Part shown: positions 6,307 to 14,900 of the stretch, piece by piece
Position numbering within the stretch: the stretch's first letter is position 1
Layout: each line of letters opens with the position of its first letter
Assembly: GCA_015228895.1 (NCBI GenBank)
Contig: JADGCR010000028.1
Span: 1-16,061, forward strand
Direction of reading: 5' to 3'
DNA from: Magnetococcales bacterium
GTDB lineage: Bacteria > Pseudomonadota > Magnetococcia > Magnetococcales > Magnetaquicoccaceae
Length of the DNA stretch: 16,061 bases
Translations under genes and position numbers: made by a program
The notes under the pieces: model-generated
Databases searched by the model: none
What the model was told of the DNA's origin: nothing
What the model saw: the letters and a program-made list of their open reading frames with translations, nothing else

Positions 6307-8241
6307 ATGTCTGAAGAGAGCAAACCAGGTTTGACCCGTCGTGATCTTTTGGGCACCGGCATCAAAGTGGCCACTGTGGGCGGTTTGGCCGGAGTGACTG
6401 GCAGCGCCGTGGTGGGTGGCGGTGCGATGGCGGCGATGGCGGGTTTGCCTTTGGCCGCGGTCGCCGCCGGCAAGGCCGACGTTCCCCCCGGACAACTGGA
6501 TGAATACTATGGCTTCTGGAGCGGCGGTCACTCCGGCGAGGTGCGGGTGCTGGGTCTGCCTTCCATGCGCGAATTGATGCGCATTCCGGTGTTCAATCGG
6601 GAAAGCGCCACGGGTTGGGGTTTGACCAACGAAAGCAGGAAGATCCTCTCCGAAGGTCTGACCCCGGAAACCAGGGAGTTCCTGAAGAAACAGGGCATGG
6701 TCACCTATGACCACGGGGACACCCACCATCCCCGCATGTCCTATACCAACGGCAGCTACGACGGGCGTTACCTCTACATCAACGACAAGTCCAACACCCG
6801 CGTCGCCCGCATCCGCATCGACATCATGAAGACCGACAAGGTGTTGGAAATTCCCAACGCCCACGCCATCCACGGTTTGCGTTTGCAACGTTTTCCCAAA
6901 ACCGGCTATGTCTTTTGCAACAGTGAAATGCGCACCCCGCTGCCCAACGATGGCCGGGACATGCAAGACCCCAAGAAATATGTCGGTATTTTTTCCGCCG
7001 TGGATGGCGAAACCATGAAAATGGCCTGGCAGGTCAAGGTGAGCGGCAACCTGGACAACTGTGACGCGGATTATCAGGGCAAATATGCCATTTCCACCTG
7101 CTACAACTCGGAGGAGGGTTTCACCACCGCCGACATGACCGCCGCGCCAACCGACCATGTGGTGATTTTCAACATCAAGGCCATCGAGGAAGCGGTCAAG
7201 GCGGGCAAGGTGGAGATGATCGCCGGCGTGGCCGTGGTGGATGGCCGCAAGGACGCCAAATCCCAGTTCACCCGTTACATTCCCATCGCCAGCAATCCCC
7301 ACGACGCCAACGCCGCCCCGGATGGCAAGCATGTGGTGGTGAGCGGCAAGCTCTCTCCCACGGTCTATGTCATCGCCTGGGACAAGGTGGATGAACTCTT
7401 CGCGGGCAAGATCAGCGAAAAGGAGGTGATCATCGCCAATCCTGAGATCGGCCTGGGTCCGCTGCATACCACCTTCGATGGCCGGGGCAATGCCTATACC
7501 TCGGTGTTTCTCGACAGCCAGATCGTCAAATGGAACATCGAGGACGCCATCAGGCAGTTCAAGGGGGAAAAGGTCAATCCCATCCGTCAGAAATTGGATG
7601 TCCACTATCAGGTTGGTCATACCAACGCCTCCATGGCGGAGAGCAAGGACGCGGACGGCAAGTGGCTGGTGGCCTTGTGCAAGTTTTCCAAGGACCGTTT
7701 TCTGAATGTCGGCCCCCTGAAGCCGGAAAACGATCAACTGATCGACATCTCCGGCGATGAGATGAAACTGGTCCACGATGGTCCCACCTTCGCGGAACCT
7801 CATGATGCCATCATCGTGCATAAATCCAAGGTCAATCCGTCCGAAGTCTACAAGATGGATGATCCCATGTTCGCCGACCTGCACGCCATGGCCAGGAAGG
7901 ATGGCGTGGTGCTGGGCAAGGACAGCAAGGTGGTCCGGGACGAAAAGAGCAAAAAGGTGCGGGTCTACATGATGAGCCACGCTCCCACCTTCAGCATGAC
8001 CGAATTCACCGTCAAACAGGGGGATGAGGTCACGATCGTCGTCACCAACGTGGACGAAGTGGTGGACCTGACCCATGGACTGACCGTTGTGGGTCACAAC
8101 GTCTGCATGGAAGTCGGTCCGCGCGCCACTTCTTCGGTGACCTTCAAGGCCGATCGGCCCGGTGTGTGGTACTATTATTGCCAGTGGTTCTGTCACGCGC
8201 TGCACATGGAAATGCAAGGTCGCATGTTTGTCGAAGCGTAA
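6307..8241 (+). CDS. nosZ: Nitrous oxide reductase NosZ, clade I, Tat-exported
   Basis: This 644-residue protein is the periplasmic copper enzyme that reduces N2O to N2. A twin-arginine signal (LTRRDLLG, residues 9-16, then a long Gly/Ala hydrophobic stretch to about 55) marks it as clade I. The seven CuZ histidines are visible at 140-141 (DTHH), 189 (HAIHG), 332 (NPHD), 387 (PLHTT), 438 (VGHTN) and 499 (EPHD). The CuA ligands are His590, then Cys625, Trp627, Cys629, His633 and Met636 within [12 protein letters not shown]. The spacings agree closely with those I recall for Pseudomonas NosZ, so the enzyme should be active. The ATG at 6307 has GGGAGG at 6296-6301; an in-frame ATG at 6247 falls inside the palindrome and would disrupt the Tat N-region. 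An FNR box lies upstream and nosD follows 16 bases after the stop (if its GTG start is right). Confidence 0.98.
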   Translation: MSEESKPGLTRRDLLGTGIKVATVGGLAGVTGSAVVGGGAMAAMAGLPLAAVAAGKADVPPGQLDEYYGFWSGGHSGEVRVLGLPSMRELMRIPVFNRESATGWGLTNESRKILSEGLTPETREFLKKQGMVTYDHGDTHHPRMSYTNGSYDGRYLYINDKSNTRVARIRIDIMKTDKVLEIPNAHAIHGLRLQRFPKTGYVFCNSEMRTPLPNDGRDMQDPKKYVGIFSAVDGETMKMAWQVKVSGNLDNCDADYQGKYAISTCYNSEEGFTTADMTAAPTDHVVIFNIKAIEEAVKAGKVEMIAGVAVVDGRKDAKSQFTRYIPIASNPHDANAAPDGKHVVVSGKLSPTVYVIAWDKVDELFAGKISEKEVIIANPEIGLGPLHTTFDGRGNAYTSVFLDSQIVKWNIEDAIRQFKGEKVNPIRQKLDVHYQVGHTNASMAESKDADGKWLVALCKFSKDRFLNVGPLKPENDQLIDISGDEMKLVHDGPTFAEPHDAIIVHKSKVNPSEVYKMDDPMFADLHAMARKDGVVLGKDSKVVRDEKSKKVRVYMMSHAPTFSMTEFTVKQGDEVTIVVTNVDEVVDLTHGLTVVGHNVCMEVGPRATSSVTFKADRPGVWYYYCQWFCHALHMEMQGRMFVEA

Positions 8242-8257
8242 CGCTTTGTTCCCCATC

Positions 8258-9520
8258 GTGGCGTCGCCAACGGCCAGGGTGATCCTGGCCGTTGGCCTGC
8301 TTGCGGCGCCGGCCATGGGACGGGCCCAGACCGTCGTTGCACCGGGCGGCGGGAGTCTGCTTCAGGCCATCGCCAGCGCGCAGCCTGGAGAGACCCTCCT
8401 CTTGTCGGCTGGCAACCATGGCGCGGCGGTGGTGGACAAGAGCCTCACCCTGCTGGGGGAGACCGGAGCGGTGGTGGACGGGGGAGGCCGGGGCAGCGCA
8501 CTGGTCGTGACCGCACCCGATGTGGTGGTGCGCGGCTTGACCCTGACGGGATCGGGTATGGTGGAGGCCGATCTGGACAGTGGCATCCTGCTCACCCGGA
8601 CCGCCGCCAGGGCGGTGGTGGAGGAGAACCACCTGACGGGCAATCTTTACGGCGTCGCGGTCCAGGGGGCCATGGAGGTGGTGGTGCGGCGCAATGTCAT
8701 TGCCGGTCGCAACGATGTCAGACTGAACGAACGTGGCAATGGCATCAACCTCTGGAACACCACCGGGTCGCTTTTCGAGGAGAATCGCATCCAGGGGGGA
8801 CGGGATGGCCTGTACACCCACACCGCCCACGGCAACACCATCCGGGGCAACCGGTTTGCCGATCTGCGTTTTGCCGTGCACTCCATGTATGCCAACGACA
8901 CGGTGGTGACCGACAACCTGTCGGTGGGCAACGCGGTGGGATTTGCCCTGATGTATTCCAACAACCTCACGGTCCTGCGCAACACCTCCCTGGGAGACCG
9001 GGACCACGGGTTGATGCTGCACTCATCCCACCAGTCCGAGTTGGCGGGGAACGTGGTGCGCAACACCCGGGACAAGTGCGCCTTCATCTATACCGCGTCG
9101 GGCAACCGGTTCCATCACAACCACTTCGAGGGGTGCGAGATCGGTCTCCATTTCACCGGCGGATCGGAAAAGAACGAGATGCACGCCAATGCCTTCATCA
9201 ACAATCGTACCCAGGTGAAATATTCGGGCATGGTGCATTACGAGTGGTCCAGGGAGCGGCGGGGCAACTACTGGAGCGACAATCCGGCCTTCGACCTGAA
9301 CGGCGACGGGATCGCGGATGTGGCCTATCGCCCGAACACCCTGATGGACCGGGTGGTGTGGAGCTATCCCTTGGCCAAACTGTTGCTTTCCAGTCCGGTG
9401 ATGGAAACCTTGCGTTATGCCCAGAGTCAGTTTCCCGCGCTCAATCCGGGTGGCGTGGTGGACAGTTGGCCCTTGATGGCGCCACCCCCCAACGCTTTGC
9501 TGGAGGAGACCCCCAGGTGA
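8258..9520 (+). CDS. nosD: NosD, periplasmic CuZ-maturation protein
   Basis: This protein of about 420 residues is NosD, the periplasmic right-handed beta-helix protein that works with the NosFY ABC transporter to assemble the CuZ cluster of NosZ. After a signal peptide (ending APAMGRA) there are repeated beta-helix rungs of the CASH type, with many N-x-x-x-x-N and G-N-x-x-x-x-N units between about residues 90 and 310. The C-terminal RGNYWSDNPAFDLNGDGIADVAYRP is the hallmark of NosD. The start is uncertain: no in-frame ATG lies between the nosZ stop and the signal peptide, so GTG 8258 or TTG 8246 must be used, and no Shine-Dalgarno is evident. Coupling to nosZ translation is likely. A 13-bp perfect hairpin starts within ten bases of the GTG. 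The stop TGA at 9518-9520 overlaps a GTG as GTGA. Confidence 0.93.
   Translation: MASPTARVILAVGLLAAPAMGRAQTVVAPGGGSLLQAIASAQPGETLLLSAGNHGAAVVDKSLTLLGETGAVVDGGGRGSALVVTAPDVVVRGLTLTGSGMVEADLDSGILLTRTAARAVVEENHLTGNLYGVAVQGAMEVVVRRNVIAGRNDVRLNERGNGINLWNTTGSLFEENRIQGGRDGLYTHTAHGNTIRGNRFADLRFAVHSMYANDTVVTDNLSVGNAVGFALMYSNNLTVLRNTSLGDRDHGLMLHSSHQSELAGNVVRNTRDKCAFIYTASGNRFHHNHFEGCEIGLHFTGGSEKNEMHANAFINNRTQVKYSGMVHYEWSRERRGNYWSDNPAFDLNGDGIADVAYRPNTLMDRVVWSYPLAKLLLSSPVMETLRYAQSQFPALNPGGVVDSWPLMAPPPNALLEETPR
8266..8296 (+). promoter_or_regulatory. 13-bp perfect hairpin over the nosD start region
   Basis: The arms GCCAACGGCCAGG (8266-8278) and CCTGGCCGTTGGC (8284-8296) are perfectly complementary with a 5-base loop, GTGAT. 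The hairpin lies 24 bases after the nosZ stop and 5 bases after the proposed nosD GTG, inside the signal peptide coding sequence. No run of T follows, so it is not a standard intrinsic terminator. It could protect the 3' end of a processed nosZ mRNA, or lower nosD translation. That it serves such a role is inference; the pairing itself is directly visible. Confidence 0.7.
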
Positions 9521-9601
9521 GCGAAGATCGACGTAGAAGGCATGGAGATCAACGTTTTGCAGGCCCAACGCTTTGCTGGAGGAGAACCCCTAGGTGAGCG
9601 A
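9488..9601 (+). repeat. Tandem duplication at the nosD/nosF junction
   Basis: A segment of 37 bases (9488-9524) recurs as 38 bases at 9564-9601, offset by about 76 bases, with one indel and about two substitutions. Each copy contains the codons PNALLEE of the nosD C-terminus, a GGAGGAG ribosome binding site and the GTGAGCGA start. The first copy ends nosD and starts a short ORF. The second copy starts nosF. Between them lie 39 bases that do not match nosD; within them AACGTTTTGCAGG (9551-9563) resembles the start of the repeat (AACGCTTTGCTGG). Confidence 0.9.
9517..9597 (+). CDS. Possible 26-codon minicistron between nosD and nosF
   Basis: This short ORF begins at the GTG that overlaps the nosD stop (GTGA), has GGAGGAG at 9502-9508, and ends with a TGA that overlaps the nosF GTG (again GTGA, 9594-9597). 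It would encode a very basic 26-residue peptide beginning MSEDRRRRHGDQ. It appears to be a by-product of the junction duplication: the first three residues match the nosF start (MSEA), and the rest is out of frame with both neighbours. Its likely effect is to keep nosF translation coupled to nosD despite the insertion. A function for the peptide itself is doubtful. Confidence 0.4.
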   Translation: MSEDRRRRHGDQRFAGPTLCWRRTPR

Positions 9602-10490
9602 GGCCGCTTTTGTCGTCGATTCCGTGGTGAAGCACTACCCCAGGCATCGCGCTCTGGATGGGGTGAGCTTCGCGGTTCCCCCCGGCGAGTGTGTGGCCTT
9701 GTTGGGTCACAATGGGGCGGGAAAGACCACTCTGATGAAACTGTTGCTGGGGTTGACCCGTCCCACCTCCGGCAGTGTGCGGGTGTTGGGGCGGGATCCT
9801 GCGCTGGTACCGCTTGCATTCCGGCGTCAGATCGGTTTTTTGCCGGAAAACGTCATTTTCCACGATGAGTTGACCGGGCGGGACACCCTGGATTTTTATG
9901 CCAGGCTCAAGGGAGAGGCGGTGGGACGTTGCGCCACATTGCTGGAACGGGTGGGATTGGCGCACGCGGCCACGCGGCGGGTCAAGACCTACTCCAAGGG
10001 GATGCGCCAGCGTCTTGGGTTGGCCCAGGCGTTGCTGGGGCGGCCTCGCTTGTTGCTGCTCGACGAGCCGACCACCGGGTTGGATCCCATGCTGCGTCAG
10101 GAGTTTTATCGCATTGTTCAGGAGTTGCGGGGGGATGGGGTGAGTGTGCTGCTCTCCTCCCATGTCCTGACCGAACTGGAGGCCCGCACGGACAGGGCGA
10201 TCATCTTGCGACAGGGTGCCTTGGTGGTCTGTGGCACGCTGGATGAGTTGCGTTGCCGGGCGGATCTGCCCGTGCGTTTCCGGGTGACGACGGAGGACCC
10301 CGACGCGGTGACCCGGCAGTTGACGGGGCTGTCCGTCAGCCGGTTGGGTGGGGAGTCCCTGGAAGTGGTGTGCCCGGTTCCCGATAAGATGGCGGTGTTG
10401 CGGCGGATCGGCCAACTGGGTGCCCTGGTGCGGGACATGGAGATCCAATTGCCGGGTCTGGATGATGTGTATGTGCATTTTGGTCATTGA
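9594..10490 (+). CDS. nosF: NosF, ATP-binding subunit of the copper-maturation ABC transporter
   Basis: This 298-residue cytoplasmic ABC ATPase pairs with NosY and supports assembly of the CuZ site in NosZ. Walker A is GHNGAGKT (38-45), the Q-loop region is RRQIGFLPEN (77-86), the signature is YSKGMRQRL (133-141), Walker B is LLLLDEPT (153-160), and the switch histidine is SSH (188-190). The last 100 residues form the accessory domain common in NosF. The GTG at 9594 has GGAGGAG at 9578-9584 and overlaps the preceding minicistron stop. An identical signal 77 bases upstream belongs to the duplicated copy and leads to an early stop. The gene ends 21 bases before the nosY ATG. Confidence 0.96.
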   Translation: MSEAAFVVDSVVKHYPRHRALDGVSFAVPPGECVALLGHNGAGKTTLMKLLLGLTRPTSGSVRVLGRDPALVPLAFRRQIGFLPENVIFHDELTGRDTLDFYARLKGEAVGRCATLLERVGLAHAATRRVKTYSKGMRQRLGLAQALLGRPRLLLLDEPTTGLDPMLRQEFYRIVQELRGDGVSVLLSSHVLTELEARTDRAIILRQGALVVCGTLDELRCRADLPVRFRVTTEDPDAVTRQLTGLSVSRLGGESLEVVCPVPDKMAVLRRIGQLGALVRDMEIQLPGLDDVYVHFGH

Positions 10491-10511
10491 TTGTTTCATC
10501 TGGTGGAACCG

Positions 10512-11339
10512 ATGAGCGCGGTGGGAGTGATCGCGGGCAAGGAGGTGCGGGACGCCTTGCGTAACCGGTGGGTGGTCAGTGCCACCCTGCTGCTGGCGGG
10601 TTTGGCGTTCGCCCTGGCGTTTCTGGGCAGTGCGCCCACCGGGACCTTGGGGGCCAAGCCGTTGGCCATCACCGTGGTGAGTCTCTCCAGTTTGACCATT
10701 TTTCTGTTGCCCCTCATCGCCCTGATGTTGGCTTACGATGCGTTGGTGGGTGAGGCGGAGCGGGGCACCCTGCTGTTGCTGCTCACCTATCCGGTGACCA
10801 AGAGTCAGGTGCTGGTGGGCAAGTTCATCGGGCATGTGGGGGTGCTGGCCTTGTCCACCATCGTGGGTTATGGTTCCGCCGGTTTGGCCGTGGGTTTGGG
10901 CGGGGAGGGGGCGGACAGCCAGAGTTGGCATGCCTTTGGCTCTTTGTTGGGGAGTTCGGTGTTGTTGGGCGCGGTCTTCATTGCCATCGCCTACCTGGTC
11001 AGCGCGCTGGTGCGGGAGCGGGGCGCGGCGGCGGGGATTGCCATCGGGGTGTGGCTGTTGTTTGTGGTGCTGTACGATATGGGATTGCTGGGTGTGCTGG
11101 TGGCCACCAAGGGGCAGATCCATGAACAGCTCTTTCCCTGGTTGTTGTTGGGGAATCCGGCGGATATTTTCCGTCTGTTCAACCTGACGGCGTTCGACAA
11201 TGTTCGGACTTTTTCCGGTCTGGCGGGTTTGAGCGGTCAGGTGGATTTCTCTCCCGGTTTTTTGCTGGGCATGTTGCTGGTCTGGATGGTGGTGCCGTTG
11301 TTGGGGGCCATCGTTGTCTTCAGAAAGCGGGAGTTGTGA
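10512..11339 (+). CDS. nosY: NosY, membrane subunit of the copper-maturation ABC transporter
   Basis: This 275-residue inner-membrane protein has about six predicted membrane segments (near residues 22-40, 55-75, 105-125, 140-162, 170-192 and 252-270). The N-terminus AGKEVRDALRNRWVV and the loop LLGNPADIFRLFNLTAFDNV are typical of NosY. Together with NosF it forms the ATP-driven transporter that acts with NosD in CuZ assembly. The ATG at 10512 is preceded by GGTGGAA (10502-10508). A TTG at 10491, right after the nosF stop, would add seven residues and is less likely. It is followed by nosL after 10 bases. Confidence 0.94.
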   Translation: MSAVGVIAGKEVRDALRNRWVVSATLLLAGLAFALAFLGSAPTGTLGAKPLAITVVSLSSLTIFLLPLIALMLAYDALVGEAERGTLLLLLTYPVTKSQVLVGKFIGHVGVLALSTIVGYGSAGLAVGLGGEGADSQSWHAFGSLLGSSVLLGAVFIAIAYLVSALVRERGAAAGIAIGVWLLFVVLYDMGLLGVLVATKGQIHEQLFPWLLLGNPADIFRLFNLTAFDNVRTFSGLAGLSGQVDFSPGFLLGMLLVWMVVPLLGAIVVFRKREL

Positions 11340-11349
11340 GGGAGCGAAC

Positions 11350-11826
11350 ATGAAATGGTCGCGCTGGTCGTTGATTTTCTTGATTCTGCTGACCGCTTGC
11401 GCCGCGCCGCAGGAGGGGACGCCCCCCCCTTTGGAACCGGCGGGCGACACGAAAGGGTATTACTGCGGCATGAACCTGGCGGAACACGTCGGTCCCAAGG
11501 GACAGATTCATGTGGCGGGGGAACCGGGGGCGTTGTGGTTCTCTTCGATGCGGGATGCCTTCGCCTATTTGCGGCATGAAGGGAAGACGCGGCGCATTCT
11601 GGCGTTCTACGTCAACGATATGGGACGGGCGGAGTGGGACCATCCCCAACCCGGCACCTGGATCGAGGCCAGGGAGGCGCATTTCGTGCTGGGCGCGAGC
11701 CGGAGCGGTGGCATGGGGACGGTGGAGCTGATCCCGTTCGGAACCCCTTCCGCCGCGCAGGATTGGGTGCGGCGTCACGGGGGCCGGGTGATGGTGTACG
11801 GCGAGGCCGCGCAAACCGAATGGTGA
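11350..11826 (+). CDS. nosL: NosL, copper-chaperone lipoprotein
   Basis: This 158-residue protein is NosL, the outer- or periplasm-facing lipoprotein that binds Cu(I) and delivers it to apo-NosZ maturation. The lipoprotein signal ends in LTAC with Cys17 as the lipidated residue. The YYCGM motif at 37-41 provides the Cys and Met copper ligands. The conserved downstream pattern FSSMRDAFAYL, then AFYVNDMGRAEWD and TWIEAREAHFVLGA, follows the NosL family. The ATG at 11350 has GAGGGAG at 11338-11344. It is the last gene of the operon; no nosX follows. Confidence 0.94.
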   Translation: MKWSRWSLIFLILLTACAAPQEGTPPPLEPAGDTKGYYCGMNLAEHVGPKGQIHVAGEPGALWFSSMRDAFAYLRHEGKTRRILAFYVNDMGRAEWDHPQPGTWIEAREAHFVLGASRSGGMGTVELIPFGTPSAAQDWVRRHGGRVMVYGEAAQTEW

Positions 11827-11897
11827 GATGTCTGCATGCCGGGCCGCTCCACCAGGAAGAACGAAACATACCGCTGGTTGATGAAGGTTGCCCATGA

Positions 11898-11934
11898 GAA
11901 TGCCGCCAGGCCCGTTTGGGAGCGCGGGGCATTC
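11898..11934 (+). terminator. Possible hairpin between the convergent ends of nosL and hrpA
   Basis: The arms GAATGCC (11898-11904) and GGCATTC (11928-11934) are complementary and enclose a GC-rich loop that can add CCC/GGG pairing. About ten bases further on the plus strand is GATTTTTG. The site lies 71 bases after the nosL stop and overlaps the hrpA stop by two bases. The T run is not adjacent to the stem, so this is a weak terminator candidate for the nos operon. The remaining interval between the two genes (11827-11897) shows no convincing gene. Confidence 0.3.
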
Positions 11935-14900
11935 AACCGGCCGATTTTTGCAATTGCGCCGCCAGTCGTTGCGGGGAGACGGGCAGGGCGGTTTTCAGTT
12001 CCTGGGCGAATTGTGACACCCGGAACTCCTCCAGCATCCAGCGCAGGGTTTCCAGTTCCGGGTCGCGGAGGTTCTCTTTGGCCAGACGCTGCTCCCGTTT
12101 GCGGTACTCCTGCCAGTAGACCCGCATTTCACTGGCCTTGCGGGTATCCTTGAGGGGATCGCGGGCGCAGCGCTCCAGACGGATGCGTATCGCCTGCAGG
12201 TATTTGGGCAAACGCTCCAGCCAGGGGGTGGGGGTGGTTTGCAGGAAATCCGGTGGCAACAGAGATTGCAACTGTTCGGTCACATCCGCCACGGCCCCTT
12301 TTATGGTGGGGGGCTGGGGCTGAGTCAGGATCCGGTTGACCAACGCGTACTCTGCAAGAATCCGTTGCGCCAGCGCAAAGAGCGTGTCCGTCTGGTTGGC
12401 CAGACGGCCCCGCCCGGCTTGCAAACGGGCCAGAAAAGCGCTCTCATCCTGAAGCCTTTCCCCCTCCTCCGGCAAAAACACCTCCGCGACCGCCCGTCCG
12501 ATGAGTTGTTCCCACAGGGAACTTCGGGTCCGGTGATTGTGCATCCCGACGGACAGATGCAGCAACTGGGCCTCGCGGGAGAAGACGCATTTGCGCTTGA
12601 TCGACTGGAGCACTCCGGGCAGTTGCAGCATGAAGAGCTTGACCAACCCCCAACGGTGGATCTCCGCCGCACGGTCCGGGTCGTCCATCAGACGCAGGGA
12701 GACGGAGGTGCCATCGTCCTGCAATACCGGGGTGCCATACAGGGTGCGTCCCTCCACCTCCAGGCTCACCCGTTCCGGCAACGGCCCGCAATCCCAGCGG
12801 ATCATCCCCTTCCGTTCCCACTCCACCCTGGTCACTTTCTGAAAACGGGTGCGGGCGTCCACCCCCAACTCCTTTTTCAGCAGCTCCAGATCCCGTCCCC
12901 GCCCCAGAATCCGGCCATTGATTTCGTCGATGACCAGAAAATTCATGCGCAGGTGATCCGGCAGGGTGGCGTTTTGCCAAACGTCCAGAGGGATGTCAAT
13001 GGCGATCTTGGATTTCAATAATTGAATTAACGCAATCTTCAATGACCCATTATGGCCATTCAGATGGCTCATACACCATTCGGCGGTCTGGGGCAGGGGC
13101 ACCAGGGGACGCCGCAGGGTCTTGGGCAGGGCTTTCAGCAACGCCAGGATCTTGCTTCCCAGCACCCCCGGCACCAGCCACTCGAAGGGGAGGGGAGAGA
13201 TGTGGTTGAGCAGGGGCATGGGGATCAGCACGTTCACCCCGTCGTTGAAACCCCCGGGGTCGAAGGTGTACTCCAGGGCAAACTCGTGACCGTCGATCAC
13301 CATGTGACCGGGGAACTGCTCCCCGGAGATGCCCTCCCCCCCTCCACGCATGACCTGATCCGCCGTGAAATGAAGGATCTTCGGATCCTGTTTGCGCGCC
13401 TTGGCGTACCACTCGTGGAAGTGGCGCGCCGTATGGATGTTCTCCGGGATGGAGGCGTCGTAGAAGGCGTACCGTTCCACATCCTCGGTCAGCAGATTGC
13501 GACGGCGGGATTTGTGTTCCAGGTCGCGGACTTCGGCGATCATGGCCTGATTGTGGGTGAAAAAGAGGGCCGAGGAGTTGAAATCCCCCTCCACCAGGGC
13601 GGACTGGATGAAGATCTGCCGCGCCTCCTTGGGGTTGACCGGTCCGTAATGGATCTTGCGGTTGGTGATCAGCACCAGCCCGAACAGGGTGACCCGCTCC
13701 AGAGCCATCACCTGGCCCGGTTGCTTCTCCCAGTGGGCCAGGGAGTGGCTGCGGCGACATAATGGACCCGCCGCCACCTCCAGCCACTCCGGCTCGATGC
13801 GGGCGCACAGGCGGGCATACAGGCGGGTGGTCTCCACCAGTTCCCCGGCGATGACCCAGGCCGGAGGTTTTTTGTGCAGGGCCGAACCGGGGTGAAGCGC
13901 GAACCGGCTGTCCCGCATCCCGGTGAACTCCTTCATGTCGCTCTTGAACCCGGCGTTGCCCAGCAGTCCGGGGAGCAGAGCCTGATGAATTTCCCCGTAG
14001 CCAGCCGGGGTTTCGTTGGGACGCAGCCCCATCTCCCGGGCCATTTCCACCAATTGGCCATGGATATCCGTCCACTCCCGCACCCGCACCCAGGAGAGAA
14101 AGTTCTCCTTGAGAAAACGACGGAAACCATTGCCGGAAGGGTGACTCTCCCGGCCCTGTTGGATGAAGCGCCACAGGTTCAGAATTCCGATGAAGTCGGA
14201 TTGGGCATCCGTGTGGCGGGCGTGGTGCTGGCGGGCGGTGTCCCGTTTTTCCAGCGGCTCCTCCCTGGGATCGGGCAGGGTCATGGCGGCGACCAGGATC
14301 AGGATTTCCGTCAGGCGTCCCTGTTTGCCTCCTTCCAGCAGGATGCGCCCCAGTTTGGGGGGGAGGGGAAGACGGGCCAGTTGGCGGCCCACTTCGGTCA
14401 ACTTTCCCGCCTCGGTGATGGCTCCCAACTCCTCCAGAAAACGCATGCCGTGCCGGATCGCACAGGGGGTGGGGGGATCCACGAACGGGAAGTGCTCGAT
14501 TTCCCCCAAACCCATGGATTTCATTTGCAGAATCACGGCATCCAGCGGGGTGCGCAGGATTTCCGGGTCGGTGAACCGGGGGCGGGACAGATAATCCTCC
14601 TCGGAATAAAGACGGATGCAGATGCCGTCCGCCACCCGTCCGCACCGTCCCTGGCGTTGATTGGCGGAGGACTGGGAGTTCTTTTCGATCGGCAACCGTT
14701 GCACCCGCATGCGGTCGCTGATGCGGCTGATGCGCACCAGCCCCGTATCGATCACATAATGGACTCCCGGCACGGTGATGGAGGTTTCCGCCACATTGGT
14801 GGCCAGGATCAGACGCCGGGCCACGCCGGGATGAAAAATGCGCTGCTGCTCCGCGTTGGAGAGACGGGCGTACAACGGGAGGATCTCCGCCCCCGGTCCC

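Noticed and set aside
6211..8316. Very long minus-strand open frame opposite nosZ
   Set aside because: The plus strand has all NosZ copper ligands; the antisense product is a His- and Gly-rich shadow without domain structure.
11836..12153. Plus-strand ORF after nosL
   Set aside because: Most of it overlaps the 3' end of hrpA, it has no ribosome binding site and no recognisable similarity to nosX or other nos genes.
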